In this document: positions 11,653 to 22,926 of the stretch, piece after piece
How the letters are laid out: the number at the start of each line of letters is the position of its first letter
Position numbering within the stretch: the stretch's first letter is position 1
Origin: Bilabrum cf. latius
Lineage: Eukaryota; Bigyra: Bicosoecida; Bigyra; Bicosoecida
DNA length: 64,000 bases
Reading direction: 5' to 3'
Assembly (NCBI GenBank): GCA_965178125.1
Contig: OZ237743.1
Coordinates: forward strand, 1,054,001-1,118,000
Made by a program: the position numbers and the translations under genes
Notes under the pieces: generated by a model
What the model was told of the DNA's origin: nothing
Seen by the model: the letters and a program-made list of their open reading frames with translations, nothing else
Database searches by the model: none

Positions 11653-11884
11653 GCTTGTCGTTGGCGATGTCCTGTTGGGCTGCGGTGCGGTAGCGACTGC
11701 GAGAAATGAGGCTTCCAATGAGCGACTGTGGAAGGGGCCTGGCGCAATCTGCATTGGTTTGGAATAGCACGCCGCAACCTAAAATCAAAGGAATCTCAAG
11801 GGGGGCCAGCCCTGGCAGTGGCGAAATTCCATTTGTCGGCGAATGGTCGCACTCCCGCGTCAAGCAGTCTCTAACATGCCCGAC

Positions 11885-13277
11885 TCAAATGAACGGATAC
11901 GACGCATCCATCTGGATCCCGCACTGCCCAGCACCCCCGTACTGAGGCCCCCGGCCCAGCAAAATGTACCCCTGTTCGCCCCACGTGGTGCCCATAGAGG
12001 TCTTAACCTTCCAGTAGTCTTCTCCGTTGAGGGTGCCGTAGCCGACGAGCAGCATGCCAGTGTCGAGGTGGGTGCCGCATGGGGCAGTCATGACGCCGCT
12101 GTGGTAGTTCTGGAAGTTGAGCGATTGGGCAGAGACCGCCACGGAGATTGGCTGCCTGGCCACGGCTGCCATGAGGTCCTGCTCAGAGTATGCCGCTACC
12201 CGGTGGTACCCCGAGATTGGCACCCGCACCAGGCAGGGAGGCGCCATACCATTGCACCGGCAGGTGCCATCCTTGGCGGTGTAAGGGTAGTCCACGTCGT
12301 GGGTGAGGCCGAAGACCTGCTGGGCGTATTGGAAGCTCATGATCATGGTGCCTCCCTCGCAACCGTTGTTCGTGTAGTTCGTGTTCGGTCCAGAGCAGTC
12401 AATGATCTGCTGCACGGACAGGGTGATTACCGGCCCACCGTTTACGATGAAGTCAAGGCCCTCCATGGCACCTGCCGCAGAGAACGCGTAGTCGGACCCG
12501 CACTGGCCCTGGTCCTAGACCGGGGTGACGGCACCTGTGACAAAAGGAATACAATTCATTAATCACGATTAATACAATCATTGGTGCATGTCATGGCGGC
12601 TAGTTTGCTGCACATGTGTTCGGCCGGGTTGGCCAAGACGCCAAGCACTTCAATCTGGGCCATATGACAAAAATATATTACTTAAGCGGGTGGACACCAG
12701 ACGTATCAAACATCATTATCTTTAGGATCAAAAGCACAAAAAGCGATCAATATGCCCTTAAGGCGGCCAAACTCTGTAGGTGGCAATACAACTTCGGACA
12801 CGAAATCGGCCGGTCCGAGCACGGAGTGCTCCAGGGCCAGCATTGGAATCTTTGGAGTGCTAGCAAGCGCAAGCAATACATACGCCATATTCGTGTCTCA
12901 CCTGCTGCGGTCCAATCTACCGATGGCGGCAGGCTGCCCTGCCCCTGCGTCCGACGGACACTGCCGGTCTCGGCCGCAGTCGCGTTGGGAACCGTGCCTC
13001 GGAAGCCTCCGGTGTAGATGGCGGTGAACTCCTCGTTCGTCAGATCCGAGAAGGCATTCAGGCCCATGGTCCACGACAGACCCTTGGCGTTGTGCTCCTC
13101 GACGGCCTCGGCGTTGGCCGAGAAGACCTCGAGGCGGCGTTGGGCCTCCTCGCCCTCGTAGGTCTTGCCGTGCTGGGCGGCCCATTGCGTGAACTGGGCC
13201 ATGCGGTCCTTGGTGCTTGCAGCCATGGCAGTGAAAGCTGCGATGGCTGCGATGATGGCGGTGCAGGCGGTCTTCAT
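11885..13277 (-). CDS. Papain-fold (C1A) pseudoprotease, copy C
   Basis: Exon 1 12902-13277 and exon 2 11885-12534 (intron 12535-12901) give 341 aa ending in TGA. One TAG at VTPV-Q-DQGQCGS occupies a position commonly Lys or Gln in this family and Lys in copies A and B. The triad positions are Asp (CGSDYAFS), Thr ([11 protein letters not shown]) and Thr (KTSMGTTWGE), as in the other two copies. At the site of copy A's TAG in CGT-Q-LDT, copy C has His (CAC). A signal peptide and I29 prodomain are present, so the product should enter the secretory or lysosomal route. Copies A-C form a same-strand tandem array, suggesting local duplication. Confidence 0.85.
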
Positions 13278-14082
13278 GCTTGTCGTTGGCGATGTCCTGT
13301 TGGGCTGCGGTGCGGTAGCGACTGCGAGAAATGAGTACTGTACACAAGCGTGCACGGAACTTGGAATCATGGATTGCCCGAAGAATGGATTATGTACACT
13401 CAAGGGGGCCAGCCCTGGCAGTGGCTGCCGGTACAGCACGTGATCGGACTGGTCTGGGCTGGCCTGGTCGCCTCATCATTGCCTGTGGTATCTACCCGGC
13501 CAAATCAGCTGCTCAACATACAAGTCGTTCTTCTTGGAGCTTGCATGTAATTACATGACTGCCTTTGCACTTGCGGGGGCACCCACTGGCAGTTGGTAGT
13601 CGCAGGAGTGCGATCCACGGACTAGCAACAGACTGAATTCAAGGAAACAGCTTGAAGCAAAAAATCAACGGAATCAAAAACACAAGACATGTTGCCTTAC
13701 ATGCGTAGGGCTGAGGTCTGCTGTATCCACGGAATGAAGGCTGCGCACCACTATCCCGGATCGTCCGTCGGTGGGGGATCTGATATATGAGAAAATGCTC
13801 AAAAGCGCACGCTATCACGAAAGCCCGGCGAATTAGTCTTTGCTCTGTTCCCAAATTCAGGCAAACCATGAATTCTAGGGCAAGAGGCTGCGCGCACAAG
13901 GTGCTCTTCGGTGTGCCGCAGCAGGGCAAAAAGCCGAAAACAACAAAATGAAACAAAGATTCGCGCCCTGTCACACGCCCCGCCAGAATCATGGGCGTCA
14001 ATTGTGGGTTGTGTGAAGTACGTTGTATGGAGAATATACTTGCTTGGTTAGGTTCTGAGGCTTAGAACGAATGCACGTGAAA
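13278..14082. other. Intergenic, 0.8 kb, no gene seen
   Basis: Lies upstream of papain-fold copy C and downstream of the next minus-strand gene. A minus-strand open frame at 13639-14001 has no recognisable domain and unusual composition, so I do not call it. The first 200 bases likely contain the copy C promoter. Confidence 0.45.
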
Positions 14083-15159
14083 TCACGTCATATTCCCCCG
14101 TTGAGACAGTAGCTTGAAGCTTGAGTCTTCAGTAGAGTCGTCGTCGCTCTCGGATGTTGACGTCATCTCCGCCCCTTCTCTGCGAGACCCAGTCGATGCG
14201 AATGCCAGCTTGCCAGCTCCATGTCCACTGGCGCGTCCCACGCTGGACCCATGCCCGCCCCCTTGCGATGATTCGCCACTGGTAGTAGCGACTCCCGATC
14301 TTGATGCATCTCGCGAGACTTCGCTGGGAAGCGCTGGCAATCCATGGCTGGACTCCATAGAGTGCTCCGGAAGCAAACCGAGCAAGTTGCCTCCTGTGGC
14401 AGCAGGTCGGTAGTACCCCGGTGGCAGCGTTAGCACCCTAGGAGTCCCGTCCTGGCATCTAGTTGCGACTGCGCTTCCTGTGGGCTGGTCTTGAGCCAAA
14501 GCAGGCGACCCCTCAGGCAAGCTGCCTGACGAGGACCGGGGCACTACCTGCGACAAGGATTCGCTGCTGGTGTACCCGCCCTTGTCCGTGGAGCAAGACT
14601 GCGTCTCTAGCGACTGCCTGGAGTCTCCCGAAATGTGAGCCATGCCGAGCCGGCTTCGGATTTCTAGCCTGCTGTCAGCAGTAGTGCCGAGGCCGGTCGT
14701 CTGGGCGTCACGTAGATCAGCAAACGGAGTTCCTATCGATGATCGCGCCGCATTGGCGCCAGCAGGCGGCGGCATATACGCATGAGGCATTTGTGGTGGT
14801 ACCATGCGGGGATTTAAGGGATGAAGTAGCCTTGCTTGCTCGTATGCATCGGTTGCCGCGCCCGCCGGCAGTGCCCTTCCGGTAAACGGACCTGGCGGTC
14901 GAATCGCATCTTCTATTGAAGCTGGCTCTAGACAGCTATATCCAGCAATATCTCGGATGGCTCCTTCGAGCCCTCGGATGGCTCGCTGGGCTTCCTTTAT
15001 TCTCCTAGCCACAGATATGATCTGGCTTTCGCTAGGCTGCTATTCGCCGCGTGCTGCATCACCAATACGAGCCTGCAGCTCGTCAGACAGGCCCAAAGCA
15101 TCTCCCCACTCTGCTGAACTCACGTCAATGTCCTCTATGCGCCTGTTATCGTCTTGCAT
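14083..15159 (-). CDS. Unrecognised Ser/Pro/Gly-rich protein with N-terminal helix
   Basis: A single frame of 359 codons (358 aa) from ATG at 15159 to TGA, with one TAG (15040-15042) at residue 40. I do not recognise it. Residues 1-75 contain a charged helical segment (SVARRIKEAQRAIRGLEGAI). The remainder is low-complexity, rich in Ser, Gly and Pro, and ends with an acidic Ser stretch (SESDDDSTEDSS), so it is probably disordered. The helical segment resembles one in the next minus-strand gene (QVRRSIRAARRAVGSLQKAL), so the two may be distant paralogues. Confidence 0.65.
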
Positions 15160-15482
15160 TCTTTTTTTGTCGCAATTGTGAACTCGACGGCCGGCGTCGG
15201 CGATGCCAGCAGCATTCTGTCGGCAGTGCCGTGCAGTACCCTCGGCACAAGGGGCTGGCTTGTCGGAGGCAATTCACTGATCTCACAGGGACAATGTTTG
15301 TATTTTGGGGCGTAAAAGCAATATAGTTCATTATTTCAGTGGCAATCAACTGGATCTGGACGGTGGGAGTCAGGGCCTCGGCCGAGAATCGCAAGCTTGC
15401 CAGTGGTCGCCACGCAAGCCAGCATCAAAACCGGAACAATAGAGCGGAACCGCAAAGGGGACGGCGAGTCGGCGATACCACA

Positions 15483-16646
15483 TCACCCTTCCGAATCGGA
15501 TGCTGCGGACGCGTCGCTCGCTACCCGGCTGGTAGAACGGCTATAGCGCACATCACCATAGTCTCCATCGCCGCTAGCATCCAGGCTTACCGGCGGCGCT
15601 CCACCGGCAGTACTGCCTTCAGCTCCTCCTTGTCTTTCTTCAGTTCCGCTTGCATCCTTGGGGCGCGCAACATGCAGCAGCTCAAGCAAGGAGTCCTCGG
15701 GCGATTGCTATCCCGTGATAGAGGCGGACGGCAGCATGAGCCCCTCGGCTTGGTCAGAATCTGGCTGTCGGTCCTCGGAGTGGAGCTACATGAGCCCCTC
15801 GGCTTGGTCAGAATCTGGCTGTCGGTCCTCGGAGTGGAGCTACATGAGCCCCTCGGCTTGGTCAGAATCTGGCTGTCGGTCCTCGGAGTGGAGCTATGGC
15901 GGGGATTGCGGAGCGGTTGGCACTGGCATTGAGACTCGGTGGACTTCAACACGTTGCCCTGCGGTGCCAGCACTGCCATCAGCGCCATTAGCGGCAGCAC
16001 ATGCACCAGCGCCAGTGCCATCAGCGCCAGCGCCACCAATATCATCAGCGCCAGCTCCAGCTCCAACACCACCAATAGTATTAGTGCCAGTCCCAGCGGG
16101 TGGTCCACGCTCAGGCATCGTGACGCTCCGCAGGCTCGTAGCTCTCGGTCCCTCGGAACAGGTCGGCATTGCGCCTCTAACGCTGGACGAAGAGGCGATC
16201 GCTGCCCCACTCGGTGGCCCGATAGGCTGCTCCGCCGCGACTTTAGAACCTAATGGCGTGGAGGTACTGGCTGGGACGCCGGTGTGGCCTGCAGTTGCGG
16301 TGCTTGGTGCTGAGCTGGACGGGACTTCCGATGCGGTGTTGCCAGCCGGAGCGCCGCTTCCAGCGTGACAGCTGGATTGCTCCACTTTCAGACGATCGCC
16401 AGGCTTGCTATTTATCTTGGGTTCAAGCACTGCCTCGAGTGCCTTTTGCAGACTTCCGACTGCGCGTCGGGCCGCCCGAATGGATCTTCGCACTTGTCGT
16501 AGGTCCGATCGTTGCACCTCGTCTGTGGACCTATCTGCCGCGTCTAGGTTACTCATCAGCAATTTAGACTGGTCCAAAATGCTGAGACGTGCCTCAACGG
16601 CTGCCGTCTCGGCAACCTCTGGGTCTGCTGCTGGTGGCCGAGCCAT
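15483..16646 (-). CDS. Unrecognised Ala/Ser-rich protein with TAG-containing tandem repeats
   Basis: One frame of 388 codons (387 aa), ATG 16646 to TGA, with four TAGs (15894, 15840, 15786 and 15708). The N-terminal 90 residues form a likely helical bundle (LRQVRRSIRAARRAVGSLQK). The middle is Ala/Gly/Ser-rich and probably disordered. Three identical 18-codon repeats (Q-LHSEDRQPDSDQAEGLM) follow, each beginning with TAG. The C-terminus is acidic and Ser-rich. No known domain. Because each repeat carries a TAG, the standard code would end the protein at the first repeat. Confidence 0.65.
15736..15897 (-). repeat. 54-bp tandem repeat, three identical copies, each with an in-frame TAG
   Basis: The units 15736-15789, 15790-15843 and 15844-15897 are essentially identical. 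On the minus strand each encodes 18 residues including one TAG codon in the frame of the surrounding gene. Confidence 0.95.
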
Positions 16647-16981
16647 CCATCACTTGCTGCCAGAATTTTCCCGATCTCGAGGCAACGGGCAAGCCGCTGT
16701 GAATCTCGTGCACTGCTTATTAGTGGTATCACCTGATTTCAGCAAGCTGCCATTCAGCCGGCAAGGCGCGCCCTGGTGGCAAAGGGCGTGCTGTGCCCCC
16801 GGCCCTTGATGAGCGAGCCGCTGACGTGACGTTGGGGACTCACCGAAGGGCCGAGGCCGGCACGCGCAGGTTCGGTGGAAGCCGATGCGAGGCGCCTAGC
16901 GCAATTTTGAGCCAGCACAACCAGCAAATCATCGATAAATGAACAACATGTCGCATTTTAGCATGTCCACGATTGGTCAAT
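16647..16981. other. Intergenic, no gene seen
   Basis: Lies upstream of the repeat-containing protein and downstream of the sulfatase gene, both on the minus strand. Nothing recognisable; presumably promoter and terminator. Confidence 0.5.
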
Positions 16982-19055
16982 TCAGCTGTAGTTGGTCCAC
17001 ACGCCCTCCAGCTCCAGGTACTCCTGCAGGCCCAGGGACACGGAATCATCGCCACGAGGCGGCCAGTCGCCTCCCCCTAGCTTCGTGGCAGCCTCCCTGA
17101 TCCTTTCCCCCACGGTCGCGGGCAGCTCTTCCATCCACTGCAACATGCCAATGGAACTCTCCTGCAGCAGAGGCGCAGGCTGCGACCCCGACCCCGACCC
17201 CGCGGTCTGCCTCGGGAAGGGGAACTCGGAGCACGAAGCAGAGTGGGAAGAGGGACCACCTGGCAGAGTGGCAAACCACGCGAGCGCTTCCGCAGTCAGC
17301 TGCTGCACGGTACCCGCCAGGGACGGATCCCCCGCGATGTTCTGCATCTCGGGCGGCATGCCCTGGAGCGCCGAGGATCCGCGCGGCGCGTTGGGGCCGA
17401 GCTCGTACAGCTCCAGGCGGGCGCTCGCGTTCGCTAGCACGGCCGCCGTCCGGGCGCACTCGTCACACTCATTGGCAGTGAGATCGTCGGGCCCATTGCA
17501 CACCAGTGCGCTGCACCTGTCCAGCTCCTGCCCGACGGCGAGCGCGAGGGCGCCACCGGCATACATACCCGCGGGGGGATCGATGAGCAGCTTGTGGGTC
17601 TCTGCTCGCACCGAGAGCCTCGGCGCCACGTTCCAGCAGTGCCCCGACACGCCGTAGCGCCACTCGTTCAAGATGCTCCGGTTGCGGGGGATGGCCCTCG
17701 ATTCCGAGTCCTTGCGCAGGAGCACGTTTGACCGGTCCACCCCGTCGATGGCCGACAGGGTCTCCTAGGGCAGGGGCACCCCCGCGATGGCGGCGGCCGT
17801 GGGCATCCAGTCGACCGCCGCGAAGAGGCTTGGGTCCACCGCGCCCTCTCTCACGTTCCCCGGCCACCTGACGATGAAGGGCAGCCTGGTGCCTCCCTCG
17901 TACAGGGACCTCTTCCTCCCCCTGAAGGGGCCCTGGGTGGCGGCGCCGTTGACGAACACCGCCGGGTCTTCGGGGCCGTTGTCCGTGCTGAAGATGATGA
18001 GCGTGTCGTTGAGGATGCCCAGGGTGTCCAGGCCGTGGAGGAGGTGCTTGAGGTCAGTGTCCGCGCTGGTCTATGAGGCCGCCATGATCAGCGGACCGCA
18101 GACGGTCTGGTTGTAGGCAGGGTTGGACGCTGCCTTGCGACATAGCCGGGTGGGGTCGAATGGGGCCATCTACTCCGGCGTGGGGTTGAGGTCGGCGTGA
18201 GACATGTGCAGCCACGTGTTCACGTAGAACGGCTTTTGTTCCCTGACCGCCGTCTCGATGAACTTGACCGTGTGGTTGACGGCGAGCGCTGTCGTCGTGG
18301 CGTCCCACCACGAGTTGTTGCATACCGGGGGGGGCGCGTGAGGGACAGGGCAGGAAGGGTCCAGTGGAGGAGCTGCAGGGTCGTCCCTGATGGAATCGAA
18401 GGTGGCAGAGTCGTCGAGCCCGTAGGCTACGGGGGGAGGAGCGGGCGGGTTCTGCGTCGCGCCGCAGTGCCACTTGCCATAGTGCGCCTGCGGCAGCAGC
18501 AAGGCAGACAAACAAAGAGAGCAATGTAAAGTATGCGGAAATAAGACCAGCGAATACCGGGCCAAGCGGAAGGAGGCAAGCGTAGCAGTGCAGCGTAGCT
18601 CTAGCAAAACACGAAGTGCAGCGGAGCTTGAACGCAGTGCGAGCCGAAGGCGATCGTTGACTCACTGTGGCCCACCCATGGTCATGAAGATGCGACATAA
18701 TGTTCGTCACGTTGGTATCCAGGTAGTTCGCCTGGCCTATGGCCTCATTTGTCTTTGCATTCGAGTTGAGCGCTGTGTGGATACGCAGCTCGGCGGGATA
18801 CCTGCCAGTGATCCATCCCACTCTGCTCGGGGAGCATACGGGACTTGCGCTATGATAGTCCGTATAGATCGTGCCCGCCGCAGCAAATTCGTCAAGGACG
18901 GGAGTCTTTACGTGCGACGGTGAAGCTTTACTGCCGTACGCTTCGATGTCACCAATTCCCCAGTCATCCGCAAGCACGAAAATGATGCCTGCCGGTGCAG
19001 CCCGTACCCGTACACCACATACCACGAGACACATCGCTGCCAGCAGCCCTCGCAT
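16982..19055 (-). CDS. Secreted sulfatase (arylsulfatase family)
   Basis: Exon 1 18666-19055 and exon 2 16982-18487 (intron 18488-18665) encode 631 aa ending in TGA, with TAGs at 18170, 18071 and 17765. A signal peptide (GLLAAMCLVVCGVRVRAA) precedes a type I sulfatase domain: metal-binding Asp pair in FVLADDWG, the formylglycine site CSPSR (Cys74) with following TGRYP, HYGKWHCG across the splice junction, WLHMSHAD, FSTDNGPED and EGGTRLPFIVRWPG. All expected catalytic and metal-ligand regions are present, so an active sulfate-ester hydrolase acting in the secretory pathway or outside the cell is likely. The substrate cannot be told from sequence. The TAG in GVPLP-Q-ETLSAIDG lies in a conserved stretch that reads normally with Gln. 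Confidence 0.9.
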
Positions 19056-19244
19056 GTCGGATGGCTGAGTGGAAAGTGTTCTCTGGTGACAAGTCTGGTG
19101 ACAATCTGATTATCAGATTCTGATAAACTCAAAAGCACACGCTATCTGCATTGTGAATGTACAGTGCTATTTCGTGGCGGAAGCCAGCAGCTGCAACTAC
19201 GTGAATCCAGCGATAGTCTCGCCTACCTTGGGTACCTGGGCGCA

Positions 19245-21350
19245 ATGCGCCTCGCTTCAGTTGCTCTAGCGATACTATCTATATCACTAGCAAAGGAGGA
19301 TGCCCAAAATGTAGCAGAGGACTACTTGCTGGCTTCAATCTATCCGCCATGGCTAGCTGTGAGCTTTGTTTTTGTCGTATTGAAGCAAAGACCAGCACAC
19401 GCGCGCGATGCAAGCGATTTGTTAGCATGAGCTTTGTTACAATCTGCTTTCATGTGCTATTTTCGTCACTGCGCGCAGGCAAGCTCCGGAGCAGGGAAGG
19501 TCATGGTTCCGTCGCTGGACAAGTGGCCCAAGCCTCCTCCGCCACCCCCTGACGGGGTCTTGGTAGGAACAAATTACCCCCCTGCGCCCGCTCCACCGCC
19601 ACCTCCACCACCTCTGAACTTGGCGGCTCAGTTTGCTGCCGCTGCGGGCGGGTCAGCCGGTGGGCCGAAATCGACGACGTCCTCTCAAGCAAAGCTCATG
19701 CAGCTAGTGGCCGAAGAATTGGTAAAGCGTGGGGTCAATTCGGACGACAGCAGCAGCAAACAAAACTTGCCCGGGACTGCGACGACGTCATTCGTGGAAC
19801 GCTCCACCAGATTCGCGTCTCGTCGCGACCGTGAATCGAGCGAGCAAACGAGCGAGCACGCGGCCAGAGCACCTTCTCGAACCCCTTCAGGCGCTGCAGA
19901 TGCGGCCAGCACAAGCGAAGTTGTGCGAGAAGCGGTTGCCGCGGCGCAGCTCCGGTTTGCAGCCCTGAACCGCGGCAGCGCCGGTGCGAGCACAGCCGTG
20001 CTGGCAGGGGAGCAGGCAGGGTCGTCCCCGGGCAAAAGCAGTGATGCAGCGGGCGGCGGCGGCCCACAGCACGTCTCGTAGGATAAGAACGGCGCGGGGG
20101 ATAGCGAAGGTGTGATTGGTAGAGCAGGGTCACAGGGGCATGGGGATGGCACCCCTGTGGATGGCACCCCGGTGGATGCAGCCATGGGTCTGGTCGATCG
20201 TTCCGCTGCGTCGGGGGTCGACGCAAGCGTTTCTGGCGAGAGCCAAGAGGACAGCGGTCCCATAGGGTTAAACCAAGCAGGAACGGCTTCAGAAAAGGCT
20301 TCCGAAAATGGCGGCGGGATCCTGGGTGCCCTGATGGGCACGAACCAGGGCAGCGCGGCCTCAAAGTCCAGCAGGGGCTCGAGGAGCTGGCGCAAGCTGA
20401 GAGGGGGGCGGCGGGTGGCACAGGGAACAATAGAGCAGGCGGATGCGGTACCACCACCGGCACGGGCTGCAGATGGCACGAATGCGAATGCGAATGCGAA
20501 TGCGAATGCGAATGCGGGTGCAGATGCGGGTGCAGGTGCGGGTGCCGGTGACAATGGTGCGGATGCTGCACGTTCTGTCGGCGCCGAGTCCTTCCTTCAG
20601 GCGGGCGCTGCAGGGAACAGTGTCAGGAGTGGGGGTCACAGTGGTGCCGGTTCGTAGCACTAGGAATCTGCCCGTGCTCATGCAGGCCACGCGATCGTGC
20701 CGGGGGTAGCAGGTGCACTGCACTCAGGTGCTCGCGCGGGCTCGGCCCACGGCAGCCGAGGCCTGGATGCAACCAGGCTCCCGCGGTTCGCGGAGGCTCG
20801 CCACTCGTCACACGGTAGGCAAACCCACTCGTCCCACGCTGGATCGACCTGGCCGCCTCCCGCGGGCATCATGCCGGCCATACAGCAGCTGCCGCCTGGC
20901 ACGCAGCAGGCGATGTTTGCATGGGCCCAAACGCTGCGGCCTGCTGCGGACGTGCCCTACGGATCGCTGGGCGCAGAGGAAGACCCGGAGGGAGTCATCG
21001 ATCCGGGCCCGGGGGGCTCCCGCGCTCGCCACAACTAGGCGATGATCGCCAAGGGCGAGCTGGACAAGCTGATCCCGCCGTTCTTCAACTATGACCCGTT
21101 CGGGACGAATGCCGAGGTGCTGGCTGGAAAAACGGGCAAGTTTTCCGATAGCACAGGAGAGCTGCACGCGACTCCAAATGAAGCCGACAAGAATGCCCCA
21201 AAGAAGGTGGGAGAATCCGGCACGCCGGACAATCTGGGGTACGACCCGCCCACATCGAGCGAGGACAAGAAGAAGAAGAAGCCAACCGGCTTGCCGGTAC
21301 ATCCGGACTACCTTGACACGTCGGCTGGGCACCTTGATCTGGTGAGCTGA
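19245..21350 (+). CDS. Secreted Pro/Ala-rich low-complexity protein
   Basis: Exon 1 19245-19358 and exon 2 19479-21350 (GTGAGC...CGCGCAG) join in phase 0 to 661 aa ending in TGA, with TAGs at 20079, 20655, 20661 and 21036. Exon 1 supplies a clear signal peptide (MRLASVALAILSISLA). The mature protein begins with poly-Pro runs (WPKPPPPPPDG; PAPAPPPPPPP), then Ala/Gly/Ser-rich disordered sequence, an Asn-Ala repeat, a Gly-Ala stretch and a more ordered Lys-rich C-terminus (ELDKLIPPFFNYDPFG; EDKKKKKPTG). I do not recognise a domain. Composition resembles cell-wall, extracellular-matrix or adhesive proteins (inference). An alternative unspliced start at 19452 would lose the signal peptide. Confidence 0.65.
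20481..20516 (+). repeat. AATGCG hexanucleotide repeat, six units
   Basis: Six perfect units encoding Asn-Ala repeats in the secreted Pro/Ala-rich protein, followed by a degenerate GCAGATGCGGGT-type stretch. Confidence 0.95.
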
Positions 21351-21726
21351 GACACGGTTGGCTGCCGGTATTCCAGCTACCGGCAGTCATGGTGCGGTAT
21401 CTTTGCCAGATTTCGTGCAGTCGCATGGTATTCTAATCGATTGTTAAACATATTGTCGATGCCTGTGCTGTGTGCTCTGCAAAGACACGTAGAAAAGCAA
21501 GCACACTCGCACAAATCCGCACGGCCCAGGGAGCGACTGATGCGCCAGCTTGATGGTGACATCAGAGCTTCCATCCGGCCGAAAGTGCAAACTTGAGCCA
21601 GCCATGCCGATTCTCAATACTCCATGAGTATACGCGGCCCCACAAAACTCCCCAGAGAAGGCTGCCTTGTTGTTGCGACCAACCACTACCAGTGGCACTG
21701 CCACTGCCAATCATCAGCTGCCGCGA
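21351..21726. other. Intergenic between convergent genes, no gene seen
   Basis: Lies between the 3' ends of the secreted Pro/Ala-rich gene (plus) and the FkbM gene (minus). A short inverted repeat around 21361-21384 (GCCGGTATTCCAGCTACCGGC) could be part of the transcript 3' end. No coding potential recognised. Confidence 0.45.
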
Positions 21727-22926
21727 TCACGCTGATTGCGGCGACGAGCAGTCGCAATCTCGCTTCTTCCCATCGTACAGCGACAGCACGCAGCACGAAA
21801 ACATAGAGTGGCGAGGCAGAGCAATCGCATTCCTGGTGTAAAAGTTCGCGTTCTTGTAGTCGTCGTGCGAGAAGCACTCCCCGTTTATCCTCACCAGCCT
21901 CTTCGTGGTGAAGAGGTACGTGTCATAGCCCTTGCTCCTAAGCAGCTGGAACTACTTGGCCGGATGCATGTCGGTCATCTTAGACATCTTGTTGAGCTCG
22001 AAGAAAATACTCTTGACCTTTCCAGAGCCCAGCAAGTCGAACGGCGGCATCGTCATGCCCCTGAACACCTTCCCGTCGAGTCCCTCCGTGTCTACCTTCA
22101 TAAAGGGCACGTCTGCGTACATTCCCATGGAGTGGGGACCGCCGCTGGCCGTCCAATTGGACAGGGTGATGGTCTTCGTTTGGCCGAGCACCTCGTCGAA
22201 CTTCCGGTTTCCGCTTCGCTCCCTCTCCACGAGCGAGGCTCCCGTCCAATCGCTCCCCATGCCTGAATTGCCTAAAATTGGGACAGTCTATCCTTGGACA
22301 TCCCCGACCGCGGCCCGGATGACGTCGAACCGGTCCCTGGGCACCTTGAGTTCCAGCATTTTGCTCCCCAGGATGCTGGACAAATGGGGCATTATCTCGA
22401 AGAGGAAATAGCGAGAACCGGGCCACACCTTTACAATGTGTGCCGCAAAGTTGCCGATGTTGGCACCGACGTCGAGAAATGTCGAATTGGGCCCGGCCTT
22501 GGCTCCGGCATCCCGAATGGCTTCCAGGAGCCGGAGCTGGTTTCGATTCGTATCGTCCTCGTTTCCCGCCTCCGGCCTCAATACTTTCGCTGTTGCTCCC
22601 TACACGCACGGCTCGCCTGCCCACCGTGGCGGCGGCGGCGTTGCGGACGCTGACGGTGAAACAGATGGTGACGGGATCGGCGTGACCGTGGCAGTCGGCG
22701 AAATTGTTGCCGTGGGCGTCGGCCGCGGCGAAGGGGGGGCCAACGATGCAACGTGCATTGGTTTACTCGATTCTGCCACATCGTAGGCCACCAGCTATTG
22801 CTTCCCGTGGGATGTGTCCCCTGGCGTAGCACCAATTTGGGTAAGGACGACAATCATCCCGGTTATTGCAATGCCAGCTGCAAGTCCAATGGCGCAACGA
22901 ATCCCAAATATACTGGAGCACTTCAT
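21727..22926 (-). CDS. FkbM-family methyltransferase, predicted type II membrane protein
   Basis: A single frame of 400 codons (399 aa), ATG 22926 to TGA, with TAGs at 22795, 22600, 22288 and 21952. A short cytoplasmic N-terminus is followed by one transmembrane helix (AIGLAAGIAITGMIVVL, residues ~12-30), a Pro/Thr/Ser-rich stalk of about 50 residues, and an FkbM domain. That domain has the SAM-binding motif FLDVGANIGNF, a second acidic motif (YFLFEIMP) and the late motif KVDTEGLDGKVFRGM. FkbM enzymes O-methylate sugars, lipids or polyketides. The type II topology with a stalk is that of Golgi glycan-modifying enzymes, so methylation of secreted glycans is a reasonable inference. The TAGs flank motifs but replace no catalytic residue. 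Confidence 0.82.

Noticed and set aside
13639-14001. Minus-strand ORF of 120 codons upstream of papain-fold copy C
   Set aside because: No motif, odd composition, and no splice or start context supporting it.
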